DNA from: Collinsella sp. AF33-16
Lineage (GTDB): Bacteria > Actinomycetota > Coriobacteriia > Coriobacteriales > Coriobacteriaceae
NCBI RefSeq assembly: GCF_003475325.1
Contig: NZ_QRQC01000025.1
Coordinates: forward strand, 1-22,209
Direction of reading: 5' to 3'
Length of the DNA: 22,209 nt
The position numbers were made by a program, and so were the translations under genes. Of the stretch, positions 8,170-15,795 are shown one piece after another; the first letter of the stretch is position 1, and the number at the start of each line of letters is the position of its first letter. Under the pieces are notes generated by a model. That model did not search any database. It was not told the origin of the DNA and worked only from the letters and a program-made list of their open reading frames with translations.

Positions 8170-8991
8170 ATGCCCTACCTGCTTTCTTGTGATATCCATA
8201 CCCATACGATGTTCTCTGCGCATGCATATTCGACCATTGAGGAGAATGTGTACTGGGCGGCAGAGCGTGGCCTGCAGGTGCTCGGATCTGCCGACCATCT
8301 GAGCTCTATGGTTTCGCCTTGCCCCAATGACCTGCGTAGTTACCAGTTCTTTATCAACCAGGATGTCTGGCCTCGCATTTGGAGTGGTGTACTGGTGCTG
8401 CGTGGTGCCGAGGCCGATATCGTTTCGCTGGACGGAAGCCTGTTTGGCGAGGACACCCCTGTCACGCTCGATATTGCCGGCGATCCGTTCAGCCGCCAGC
8501 ATTCGCTGTTCGATTTGGTTACGCGCAATTTGGATTATTTGGTGGCAAGCGTGCATAATCCGCAGATTGCCGAAGGTGCGACGTTGGCCCAGGCGACCGA
8601 GATGTATATCAATGCCCTGGAGCACCCCAAGGTGTTCATGCTGGGCCACGCGGGTCGCTCGGGCGTTCCGTTTGATATCGATGAGGTGTTGTTGGCGGCC
8701 AAGGCCAAGCATAAGATCATCGAGATCAACAACCATAGTCTTGAGCGTGGTACCGATGCCGAGCATTGGGGCGTGTGCCGCAAGATTGCCGAGCGCTGTG
8801 CCGAACTGGGCGTGGGGATTGGCGTCTCGACCGACGCGCATATTGGTATGGCAATTGGCAAACTCGATCACGCGCGCAAGATGCTTGACGAGATTCACTT
8901 CCCGCTGGATTTGATCGTGACGCGCGACCGCGAGACGCTGCTGCGCGAGATGGCGGCAGCCGGCGTGTGTGACCTGCGCAAGGGGATGTAG
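8170..8991 (+). CDS. PHP-domain phosphatase/hydrolase, YcdX type
   Basis: A 273-residue PHP-fold metal-dependent phosphoesterase resembling YcdX. The N-terminal motif CDIHTHTMFSAHAYST (7-22) gives H10, H12 and H18. Further ligand candidates are H43 (ADH), E81 (RGAEAD), H129 (SVHN), H160 (LGHAG) and the terminal pair D222/H224 (STDAHI). The complete set fits a trinuclear metal site, so the enzyme should be active, but its substrate is unknown. AAGGAGAT ends five bases before the ATG. It lies alone between two terminator-like hairpins, so the neighbours give no hint. Polymerase or histidinol-phosphate phosphatase relatives are less likely, given the length and the HAYST motif. Confidence 0.9.
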   Translation: MPYLLSCDIHTHTMFSAHAYSTIEENVYWAAERGLQVLGSADHLSSMVSPCPNDLRSYQFFINQDVWPRIWSGVLVLRGAEADIVSLDGSLFGEDTPVTLDIAGDPFSRQHSLFDLVTRNLDYLVASVHNPQIAEGATLAQATEMYINALEHPKVFMLGHAGRSGVPFDIDEVLLAAKAKHKIIEINNHSLERGTDAEHWGVCRKIAERCAELGVGIGVSTDAHIGMAIGKLDHARKMLDEIHFPLDLIVTRDRETLLREMAAAGVCDLRKGM

Positions 8992-9011
8992 CGGAGTTCA
9001 TAAACCAAGCG

Positions 9012-9046
9012 AAGGGGGCGGTCTAGACGGGCCGCCCCCTTTCTTG
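9012..9046. terminator. terminator between the PHP gene and the rRNA methyltransferase
   Basis: AAGGGGGCGG (9012-9021) pairs perfectly with CCGCCCCCTT (9032-9041), and TTTCTT follows. It sits between convergent genes. The T tract favours rightward transcription, so it mainly serves the PHP gene. Confidence 0.85.
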
Positions 9047-9069
9047 TCTCGAAAATCTACCGGGGTGGA

Positions 9070-10518
9070 TTAGCGGCGCTCGAGGACCGCTACGGTTTCG
9101 GTGTGGTCGGTATGGGGGAACATGTCGACGGGCGTGATCTTGAGCAGGCGATAGCCTCCGTCGAGGAGCTGGTGCAGGTCGCGCTCTTGGGTCACGGGGT
9201 TGCAGCTGATATAGGTGATGCGGCGCGGCTTAAGTGCGCAGGCGGCTTCGAGGAACTCGGGTGTGGAGCCGGCGCGCGGCGGGTCGATGGAGAGAACGTC
9301 AACGCGCTCGTTGTTATCGGCAGCGTCCAGGATGTAATCGGTGGCGTCGTCGGCCATAAACCAAGCGCTGCGGGTGAGGCCGTTGAGCTCGGCATTGCGG
9401 CGTGCGTCGGCAATGCCCGCCGGGTTGCGCTCCACACCGAGCAGCATGATGCCGATACCCTTGTTCTGGGCTTCTTTAGCTGCGCAAAGACCGATGGTGC
9501 CGCTGCCGCAGTAGGCATCCATAAGCACATCGCCCTGGCGCAGATCCATGCCATCGATAGCGAGCTGGTAGAGCAGCTCGGTCTGCTGCGGGTTGGTCTG
9601 GTAGAACGCGGTAGGGGAGATATCGAATTCGCAACCGAGCAGCTGGTCGCGCATGCACTCGGCGCCATAGACGATACGAGTCTCCTCACCCAAGATGGCG
9701 TTACCGGGGCGTCCGTTGATGTTTTGGGCAACGGTGACGATATGCGGATCGAGTGCGGCGACAGCCTCAAAGAACTCCTGCGCATGCGGCAAGTCGCGCT
9801 GAGCGGTCACGAGGGTGACCATAATCTGGTCGGTACGCCAACCGCAGCGAACGACGGCATAGCGGAGCAGCCCCAGATGCTTGTCTTCGTTAAAGGCAGG
9901 AATATGCAGACGTTCGGCCTCGCGAGCGATGCCGTTGAGAATCTGGCGGGCTCCCGGCGCCTCGACGGGGCATTCGGGCACGGCAACGATTCTGTGCGAA
10001 CCGCGCTCAAAGAAGCCGCAGCGGACAGCGCCCTCCTTGCCGGGAGCAAAGGGGGTGGCAGCCTTATGACGAAAACCACGCGGCGCAGGATACTTTCCCG
10101 GGTCGCCCAAGGTGACACCCATACCACGAATGGGGTCGACAGCAATGCCCTCACGCTCGCAAAGCGAGGCAAAAAGTTCCTCCATAGCAGTCTGCTTGGC
10201 GGCGAGCTGCTTCTTATAAGGACGATTGAGCGCCGTGCACCCACCGCAGGCTTTCATGATGGAACAGGGAGACTTGGGGTCCACAGCCTTACGCGCAGGC
10301 GAAACCTGATCTTTATGCGAACGCTTGGAGCGAGTCTGAGGTGCCTTGTCCCCGCTCCGACGAGAGCCGGGACGCTTGGCCTTAGCCTTGCCCTTGGCCG
10401 ATTTGCTTTTTGCGGCTTTAGAAGACTTGGATTTCGTAGAAGATTTCTCCTCCTTTGACCCCTCAGCCGCTTCCACCAAAGCACGACGAGCCCTACGCTC
10501 CGCACGAGATTCTGCCAT
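9070..10518 (-). CDS. rlmD: 23S rRNA (uracil-5-)-methyltransferase, RlmD/RumA family
   Basis: A SAM-dependent m5U methyltransferase acting on 23S rRNA (U1939 class and/or U747 in RlmCD-type enzymes). From the ATG at 10518 it has 482 residues. The [4Fe-4S] cysteines are C85, C91 and C94 (CSIMKACGGC), with C183 in VPECPV. The SAM motif is DAYCGSGTIGL (334-344), followed by DPPR (412-415). The catalytic nucleophile is C439 in SCNP, and the general base is expected at E474 in FPHTDHTE. Residues 1-80 are K, S, A and R-rich and lack the TRAM domain seen in E. coli RumA; they may bind RNA nonspecifically. A GTG at 10530 is an alternative start, but GGAG at 10525-10528 fits the ATG at 10518. Which uridine is methylated cannot be decided here. 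Confidence 0.92.
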   Translation of the reverse strand: MAESRAERRARRALVEAAEGSKEEKSSTKSKSSKAAKSKSAKGKAKAKRPGSRRSGDKAPQTRSKRSHKDQVSPARKAVDPKSPCSIMKACGGCTALNRPYKKQLAAKQTAMEELFASLCEREGIAVDPIRGMGVTLGDPGKYPAPRGFRHKAATPFAPGKEGAVRCGFFERGSHRIVAVPECPVEAPGARQILNGIAREAERLHIPAFNEDKHLGLLRYAVVRCGWRTDQIMVTLVTAQRDLPHAQEFFEAVAALDPHIVTVAQNINGRPGNAILGEETRIVYGAECMRDQLLGCEFDISPTAFYQTNPQQTELLYQLAIDGMDLRQGDVLMDAYCGSGTIGLCAAKEAQNKGIGIMLLGVERNPAGIADARRNAELNGLTRSAWFMADDATDYILDAADNNERVDVLSIDPPRAGSTPEFLEAACALKPRRITYISCNPVTQERDLHQLLDGGYRLLKITPVDMFPHTDHTETVAVLERR

Positions 10519-10555
10519 CAATAACTCCACTAATTCATGAATTTAAGCTGCAAGT

Positions 10556-10561
10556 ATTGTA
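10556..10561 (-). promoter_or_regulatory. candidate -10 box for the rRNA methyltransferase
   Basis: TACAAT on the minus strand, 37 bases before the ATG at 10518. No clear -35 hexamer. Confidence 0.45.
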
Positions 10562-10625
10562 CCGTGCCAAGCCAGCAGACGATATGCAAGCGGTTTATTC
10601 GTGTCAGTGATAAGCCCAACGACGG

Positions 10626-10766
10626 TTGCCCGCCGCGTGAGGGGTGTGGGGGGTTAAGTTTATCGCGAGTTCCGCACGAACAGGAGGCCACTTAATGTGG
10701 CCTCCGTCGTGAGCAGGACTGTAGAGCAGGAAACTTAACCCCCCACACCCCTCACGCGGCGGGCAA
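10626..10766. repeat. long perfect inverted repeat (36-bp arms) with a nested hairpin
   Basis: Bases 10626-10661 are the exact reverse complement of 10731-10766. The 69-base centre holds a second perfect hairpin: GGAGGCCAC (10683-10691), loop TTAAT, GTGGCCTCC (10697-10705). The element fills most of the 340-base gap between divergently transcribed genes (10519-10858). I see no ORF in it and no T tract at either edge. Its arms share a short CTTAA sequence with the 6701-6760 element but lack the GGGACAG core. A MITE-like or REP-like element is the best guess. Confidence 0.75.
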
Positions 10767-10773
10767 ACTCGCC

Positions 10774-10802
10774 TTGTGCTCTATCACGCTAAAGTGTATG
10801 AT
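10774..10802 (+). promoter_or_regulatory. candidate promoter of the amino-acid ABC operon
   Basis: TTGTGC (10774-10779), 17-base spacer, TATGAT (10797-10802), which is 56 bases before the ATG at 10859. The -10 matches the consensus at five of six and the -35 only at TTG. It begins eight bases after the long inverted repeat ends. Confidence 0.4.
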
Positions 10803-10858
10803 TCTGAACGTTACATGACTCACTTTACTTAACTAAAGTGCCACCAAGGGGGAATACC

Positions 10859-11719
10859 ATGAATACCGATATGTCTCGTCGTCAGTTTGTTGGTCTAGCC
10901 GGCTCGTTTGCCACGGTGCTTGGCCTTGGTCTTGTCGGCTGCGGCGGTGGTGCCGGCAAGGGCTCCGCTGCTGGTTCTGCCGCGGCCAAGGATGTGAAGG
11001 GTGCTGCGGAGTCCAAGAAGCTCGTGGTGGGCTTTGATAAGTCCTATCCTCCGTACGGCTTTGTGGGCGACGATGGTGAGTACACCGGCTTTGATCTCGA
11101 TCTGGCCAAGGCTGTTGCCGATAAGCAGGGCTGGGAGGTCAAATACGAGGCCATCGATTGGGATGCCAAGGACACGCTGCTCAACTCGGGTGCCATCAAC
11201 TGCATCTGGAACGGCTTTACCATGGAGGGCCGCGAGGACGATTACACGTTCTCCGAGCCGTACATGCTCAACGAGCAAGTGCTCGTGGTCAAGAAGGACG
11301 CGGGTATCAAGAGCTGGGACGATCTCGCTGGCAAGACCGTGATCACTCAGACCGATTCCGCTGCGCAGGATGTGCTCGAGGGCGACCAGAAGGATCTGGC
11401 CGCGACGTTTGCCACGCTCGATACCATCGGCGAGTACAACACGGCCTTTATGCAGCTCGAGAGCGGCGCGGTCGATGCCGTGGCTTGCGACCTTTCGATT
11501 GCCCAGTATCAGCTTGCCGCCAAGCCCGATGCCTATACGCAGCTCGACAAGCCGCTGTCCAGCGAGCACTACGCCGTCGGCTTTAAGAAGGGCGACACCA
11601 AGTCCGCCGATGCCGTGACCGAGTCGCTCAAGGCGCTCTACGAGGACGGTGCGGTCAAGGACCTGTGCGATAAATATGCAGAATACGGTCTTTCCTTCGA
11701 CAACTGGGTTCTGAAATAG
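10859..11719 (+). CDS. amino-acid ABC transporter substrate-binding lipoprotein
   Basis: A family 3 extracellular solute-binding protein of 286 residues that captures polar amino acids and delivers them to the permease encoded next. The signal peptide has SRRQFV (6-11), a twin-arginine-like motif, then a hydrophobic core and lipobox LVGC with lipidated C28. A Gly/Ala/Ser linker follows. The binding domain opens with KLVVGFDKSYPPYGF and has GFDLDLAKAVA, both typical of the family. The exact amino acid cannot be assigned; glutamine, cystine, arginine or histidine are candidates. AAGGGGGA before the ATG at 10859 favours it over 10838. It is the first gene of a three-gene importer operon, with a structured 111-base spacer behind it. 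Confidence 0.92.
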   Translation: MNTDMSRRQFVGLAGSFATVLGLGLVGCGGGAGKGSAAGSAAAKDVKGAAESKKLVVGFDKSYPPYGFVGDDGEYTGFDLDLAKAVADKQGWEVKYEAIDWDAKDTLLNSGAINCIWNGFTMEGREDDYTFSEPYMLNEQVLVVKKDAGIKSWDDLAGKTVITQTDSAAQDVLEGDQKDLAATFATLDTIGEYNTAFMQLESGAVDAVACDLSIAQYQLAAKPDAYTQLDKPLSSEHYAVGFKKGDTKSADAVTESLKALYEDGAVKDLCDKYAEYGLSFDNWVLK

Positions 11720-11723
11720 CGGC

Positions 11724-11817
11724 TTTCCCAGGCACCCGATTTTGCCGCTCAAACCGTCGCTTGCGTACATTTAGTACGCGGCGCTCCTCTTTCACGGCAA
11801 ACTCGGGCACCTGGAAA
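11724..11817 (+). repeat. structured intergenic element inside the ABC operon
   Basis: Bases 11724-11747 are largely complementary to 11795-11817 (about 20 of 24, one bulge). Between them GCGTAC (11763-11768), loop ATTTA, GTACGC (11774-11779) forms a perfect inner hairpin. No T tract follows. Lying between the binding-protein gene and the permease gene, it could shield the upstream mRNA from 3' decay and so raise binding protein over permease, as known for the malE-malF REP. It could equally be a dispersed palindrome. Confidence 0.6.
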
Positions 11818-11830
11818 ACCCGCTTTAGCA

Positions 11831-12523
11831 TTGGGTTCGCTGTTCCGTTACTGTGAAAGAGAGCTTGGGTTGTCTATTCAGGTCATGATGCAGATGCTTG
11901 GCCAGGGATTCTTGGTCAGTTTGCAGCTGTTTGTGCTGACGCTGCTGGGGTCGATTCCGCTGGGAATCCCCGTGGCGTTTATGCGCATGAGCAAAATTGC
12001 GCCGCTCCGCTGGATTGCGCGCATCTACATTTCGGTCATGCGCGGTACGCCGCTCATGCTGCAGATGTTTGCCATCTACTTTGCCCCGTACTACGTGTTT
12101 GGCATTTCGCTCACGCCCGATTCCAAGTGGACGGCGTGCGTCGTGGCGTTCATCATCAACTACGCCGGTTACTTTGCCGAGATCTATCGCTCGGGCTTGC
12201 AGTCCATTCCGCGCGGTCAATACGAGGCTGCCGAGGTGCTGGGCTATTCGCGCGTGCAGACGTTTCTGTATATCGTGATGCCGCAGGTCGCCAAGCGTAT
12301 TCTGCCGGCGATGGGCAACGAGATCATCACGCTGGTCAAGGACACGTCGCTGGCGTTTGCCATTGGCGTGGGCGAGATGTTCTCGACGGCCAAGGCGCTG
12401 GTTGCCTCGCAGGTGAGCATGGTGCCGTTTGCGATTGCGGCGCTGATTTACTGGGTCTTTAACTTTGTGGTCGAGATGCTGCTGGGTGCCGCCGAAAAGA
12501 AGCTGGACTATTATCATGACTAA
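11831..12523 (+). CDS. amino-acid ABC transporter permease
   Basis: A HisM/GlnP-type inner-membrane subunit that forms the translocation path. Hydrophobic segments occur near 28-50, 64-92, 100-118, 172-190 and 198-218. The cytoplasmic EAA loop reads YEAAEVLGYSRVQTFLYIVMPQ-like across 131-152 and contacts the ATPase. VMRGTPLMLQ (69-78) and RSGLQSIPRGQ (120-130) are family signatures. The start is uncertain: the frame opens with TTG at 11831 without a strong ribosome site. TTG at 11870, preceded by AAAGAGAG, or ATG at 11885 would shorten it by 13 or 18 residues and still leave all membrane segments. It overlaps the ATPase gene by 8 bases. Confidence 0.92.
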   Translation: MGSLFRYCERELGLSIQVMMQMLGQGFLVSLQLFVLTLLGSIPLGIPVAFMRMSKIAPLRWIARIYISVMRGTPLMLQMFAIYFAPYYVFGISLTPDSKWTACVVAFIINYAGYFAEIYRSGLQSIPRGQYEAAEVLGYSRVQTFLYIVMPQVAKRILPAMGNEIITLVKDTSLAFAIGVGEMFSTAKALVASQVSMVPFAIAALIYWVFNFVVEMLLGAAEKKLDYYHD

Positions 12524-13280
12524 CTCAGTGATGAAAATCGAAAGCGCGCGCAAGGCGTTTGGCGGCAATGAGGTGCTCAAGGATATCTCACTCGAGGTAA
12601 AGCGTGGCGAGGTCGTGGCGATTATCGGGCCTTCGGGCGGCGGTAAGTCCACGCTGCTGCGCTGTGCCACGCTGCTCGAGACACTCGACGGAGGCTCGCT
12701 CTCGTTTGGCGACCTTGCCGTTGCGACGGATGCGGGATCGGGCGCGGTCTATGCGAAGGGCGATGTGCCCAAGCAGGCGCGCTCGCGATTCGGCCTGGTG
12801 TTCCAAAATTACAATCTGTTCCCGCACTATACGGTGATGAAAAACATTACCGATGCCCCGATCCGCGTGCTCAAGCGCCCGCGCGAGCAGGCGGAGGCGC
12901 GTGCGCGTGAGTTGATTGTGCAGATGGGGCTTACGGGCAACGAGAACAAGGTGCCGTGTGAGCTTTCCGGCGGTCAGCAGCAGCGCGTGAGTATTGCCCG
13001 CGCCCTGGCACTCGATCCGGAAATCTTATTCTTTGACGAGCCGACTTCGGCGCTCGATCCCGAGCTGACGGCCGAGGTGCTGCGTGTCATTAAGGACCTG
13101 GCGGCGCAGAATATGACGATGGTAATCGTGACCCACGCAATGCAGTTTGCGCGCGATGTTGCCGACCGCGTGGTCTTTATGGACGGCGGTCGCATTGTCG
13201 AGGAGGGATCTGCCGAGCAGGTTATCGACCATCCGCGCGAGCAGCGCACGCGTGAGTTCTTGAGCCGTATCGAGGGATAG
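12516..13280 (+). CDS. amino-acid ABC transporter ATP-binding protein
   Basis: A GlnQ/HisP-type cytoplasmic ATPase that powers the importer. From the ATG at 12516 it has 254 residues. Walker A is GPSGGGKST (38-46), the Q-loop is in VFQNYNLFP (95-103), the signature is LSGGQQQR (150-157), Walker B is ILFFDE (170-175) and the switch histidine is H207 in IVTHAM. The D-loop SALD is present. VFQNYNLFPHYTV is typical of polar amino-acid importers. The start overlaps the permease stop (ATGACTAA), which suggests translational coupling; ATG at 12531 is an alternative. A strong terminator follows, closing the operon. Confidence 0.94.
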   Translation: MTNSVMKIESARKAFGGNEVLKDISLEVKRGEVVAIIGPSGGGKSTLLRCATLLETLDGGSLSFGDLAVATDAGSGAVYAKGDVPKQARSRFGLVFQNYNLFPHYTVMKNITDAPIRVLKRPREQAEARARELIVQMGLTGNENKVPCELSGGQQQRVSIARALALDPEILFFDEPTSALDPELTAEVLRVIKDLAAQNMTMVIVTHAMQFARDVADRVVFMDGGRIVEEGSAEQVIDHPREQRTREFLSRIEG

Positions 13281-13313
13281 ACTCAGGTATTTACTCAACT
13301 ATTAATTGAGGCG

Positions 13314-13350
13314 AAGCCGCCACAGGTCTTACGGTCTGTGGCGGCTTTTT
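13314..13350 (+). terminator. Rho-independent terminator of the ABC operon
   Basis: AAGCCGCCACAG (13314-13325) pairs perfectly with CTGTGGCGGCTT (13336-13347) around a 10-base loop, with T5 at 13346-13350. Clear intrinsic terminator. Confidence 0.93.
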
Positions 13351-13590
13351 GTTTACATCGACGGGGTTCAATAATTGCCCCACAAGCTTGTCTCTTCCTC
13401 TCGCCGTCTGTATTCATACGCGTGCCGAAAGGTGTGCATGGATGGGCGGCTGCAAGGGTAGGGTGGTGGCATAGGACATTTGGAGGGTGAGTCGGCTCGG
13501 CTGCCGACCATGCTGCTCCCGGGATGGCACCGACCGCGAACTCTCCCCGTTGGCGTCGCGCAATGCGCGCGGCCCTGCAAGGAGGTCATC
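13351..13590 (+). other. non-coding region and GC-rich structured leader before the EF-G2 gene
   Basis: The gap of about 310 bases between the ABC ATPase and the EF-G2 gene holds the terminator and then this stretch. GTCGGC (13491-13496) can pair with GCCGAC (13503-13508), and CGCGC/GCGCG (13557-13561 and 13565-13569) forms a tight hairpin ten bases before the ribosome site. TGGCACCGACCGCG (13525-13538) recalls a T-box motif but is interrupted. The coding frame is open upstream to 13480, but the strong Shine-Dalgarno at 13579 argues that this part is untranslated. I see no clear promoter. Confidence 0.4.
13579..13586 (+). promoter_or_regulatory. strong ribosome binding site that fixes the EF-G2 start
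   Basis: AAGGAGGT, a full anti-16S match, four bases before the ATG at 13591. It excludes the in-frame start at 13480. Confidence 0.85.
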
Positions 13591-15666
13591 ATGGGTGCTC
13601 CCAAGACCGGTAACGTAAGGAACGTGGTGCTCGTAGGCCAAGGCGGGGTGGGCAAGACTTCACTCGCCGAGGCCATGCTCCACCTTTCCGGCAAGACCGC
13701 CCGCCTGGGCGGCCACGACGGCACCAAGCCTACGCTCGACTATGACCCTGAAGAGGTCAAGCGTGCATTTTCCATCTCGACGACCATCGCGCCGATCGAC
13801 TGGAAGGGCGCGCGCATCAATGTGCTTGATGCCCCGTGCTACCCCGATTTTATCGGCGACGCCTTTGCCGCGATGAGCGTCTGCGAGACGGCTCTGTTTG
13901 TGGTCGACGCCGAGGCCGGCCCACAGCCTACGACGGTTAAGCTCTGGTATGCCGCCGAGGACCTGCGTCTGGCGCGTGCGGTGTTCGTAAACCGCCTGTC
14001 GCGCTCCGAGGCCAGCTTTGCGACCACGATGGACCTGCTGCAAGAGCGCTTTGGCACGCGCCTGGGCGCCGTGACCCTTCCCTGGGGCGAGGGCGAGGAC
14101 TTTGACGGCATTATCGACCTGGTGCGCATGAAGGCGCGCCACTGCAACGGCACCGAAGCCGTTGAGTCGGAGATTCCCGAGGAGTATCGTGCCCAGGCCG
14201 AGGAAGCCCATGACCATCTGTGCGAGTTGGTGGCCGAGGCCGACGATGAGCTGATGATGAAGTACCTGGAAGGCGAGGAGACGCTGACGCAGGAGGAGCT
14301 TGAGGGCTTGCTGTCGAAGGCGATTGCCGAGCGCATCTTTGTGCCGGTCTTTGCGGGCGATTGCATTAAGGAGCAGGGCGTCAACTCGCTGATGGACGAC
14401 ATCGCGACGTACTTCCCGGCGCCGACCGACTACGGCGAGATGCCGCTTATCGACGGCGATTCGCTTAAGATCTCGAGTGACGATGATCGTCCGGTGGCGT
14501 TTGTGTTTAAGACGCTGGCCGATCCGCAGCAGGGTCGCATCAGCTTTATCAAGGTGCTGACGGGCACGCTTGAGCCGGGCCTTGAGCTGATCAACGCGCG
14601 TACCCGCAAGAGCGATCGTCTGGCCCACCTGTATGTGATGTGCGGCCGCGATATGACCGAGGTTGGCCACGCTTATGCCGGTGACATCATCGTGGCACCC
14701 AAGCTGGCGGCCGAGACGGGCGATACGCTCTCGATTACCGGCAAGGTCGAGGCTGCGGCGTTTAAGTTCCCCAACTCGCAGTACCGCATTGCCATCGAGG
14801 CCGAGAATCGCGGGGACGAAGAGAAGCTCTACACGTTTATCGAGAAGGCCTGCAAGGCTGATCCGACCATGAGCATCGACCGCGACGAGGAGACCGGGCA
14901 GACTATCATCTCGGCGGTGGGCGAGGCGCAGGTTTCGGTGCTGCTCAACCGTCTGGAGGACCGCACCAAGGTTGCCGCCAAGAGCGTGCCGATTCGTATT
15001 CCGTATCGCGAGACCATCCGCCGCACGGCGAGCGCCCAGGGCCGCCACAAGAAGCAGACCGGTGGCGCCGGTCAGTATGGTGACTGCTGGCTGCGCGTGG
15101 AGCCGCTCATTGGGCCCGACGGCACGAGCGACGGCTACGAGTTTGTGGATGAGGTCGTGGGCGGCCGCATTCCGCGCTCGCTGATTCCCGCCGTGGACAA
15201 GGGCGTCCAGGAGACCATGAAGGACGGCATTATTGCCGGCTATCCGCTCACGGGCATTCGCGTCGCGGTGTACGACGGTTCGTATCACAGCGTCGACTCC
15301 AACGAGATGGCGTTCCGCGCGGCGGCTCGCATTGGCCTGCGCAAGGCATGTGCCGATGCCGACCCGGTGGTGCTGGAGCCCATCGAGGAAATCACGGTGA
15401 CGATCCCCGAGAGCTACGCCGGTGCCGTGATGGGCGACATCTCGGCCTCGCGCGGTCGCGTGACGGGCATGGAGACCGATGAGCGCGGTGACACCGTGGT
15501 CATTGCTCAAGCCCCGCTGGCTGAGCTGACGGATTATTCGACGCGTCTGCGCTCCATCACGCGCGGCACGGGCGACTTTACCATGAAGCCCGCTGGCTAT
15601 GAGCAGGTTCCCTATGACGTTCAGGCCAAGCTGGTCGAGCGCTATGAGGAGGGTCGCGCTAAGTAG
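13591..15666 (+). CDS. elongation factor G-like protein (EF-G2/FusA2 type)
   Basis: A 691-residue translational GTPase-family protein with the five-domain EF-G layout, ending in domains IV and V (VMGDISASRGRVTGMETD is the domain V signature). It is not the main EF-G. The P-loop is GQGGVGKT (16-23) instead of GHIDAGKT. The DTPGH motif is DAPCY (80-84), so the glycine and the catalytic histidine are both replaced. NKxD is NRLS (134-137). The RGITI switch I motif is absent. Mycobacterial EF-G2 binds guanine nucleotides but lacks ribosome-stimulated GTPase activity; the present changes suggest the same or weaker. Its role may be in stress or ribosome protection, but this is open. It stands alone with a terminator behind. 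Confidence 0.88.
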   Translation: MGAPKTGNVRNVVLVGQGGVGKTSLAEAMLHLSGKTARLGGHDGTKPTLDYDPEEVKRAFSISTTIAPIDWKGARINVLDAPCYPDFIGDAFAAMSVCETALFVVDAEAGPQPTTVKLWYAAEDLRLARAVFVNRLSRSEASFATTMDLLQERFGTRLGAVTLPWGEGEDFDGIIDLVRMKARHCNGTEAVESEIPEEYRAQAEEAHDHLCELVAEADDELMMKYLEGEETLTQEELEGLLSKAIAERIFVPVFAGDCIKEQGVNSLMDDIATYFPAPTDYGEMPLIDGDSLKISSDDDRPVAFVFKTLADPQQGRISFIKVLTGTLEPGLELINARTRKSDRLAHLYVMCGRDMTEVGHAYAGDIIVAPKLAAETGDTLSITGKVEAAAFKFPNSQYRIAIEAENRGDEEKLYTFIEKACKADPTMSIDRDEETGQTIISAVGEAQVSVLLNRLEDRTKVAAKSVPIRIPYRETIRRTASAQGRHKKQTGGAGQYGDCWLRVEPLIGPDGTSDGYEFVDEVVGGRIPRSLIPAVDKGVQETMKDGIIAGYPLTGIRVAVYDGSYHSVDSNEMAFRAAARIGLRKACADADPVVLEPIEEITVTIPESYAGAVMGDISASRGRVTGMETDERGDTVVIAQAPLAELTDYSTRLRSITRGTGDFTMKPAGYEQVPYDVQAKLVERYEEGRAK

Positions 15667-15700
15667 CGCGTGGCGTTGCCTGCAACATGCATGCCGGTGC

Positions 15701-15736
15701 AAGGGTCGCTCTGGGCAATCCAGGGCGGCCCTTTTT
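15701..15736 (+). terminator. Rho-independent terminator after the EF-G2 gene
   Basis: Bases 15701-15714 pair with 15720-15733 (14 bp, two wobbles) around GCAAT, with T5 at 15732-15736. Confidence 0.9.
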
Positions 15737-15795
15737 GATCCCTGGGGGACGGAGGAAAACGGATCTTTTTAGGTTTTGGGGCAGCTTGGTCGGCG

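Noticed and set aside
13525..13538. T-box riboswitch before the EF-G2 gene
   Set aside because: The TGGNACCGCG core is interrupted, no stem I with a specifier loop could be outlined, and EF-G paralogues are not usual T-box targets. Kept only as a low-interest observation.
13660..15702. 680-codon open frame antisense to the EF-G2 gene
   Set aside because: It is a shadow of a GC-rich gene. The sense frame has a strong ribosome site and full family motifs; the antisense product has no recognisable motif or start signal.
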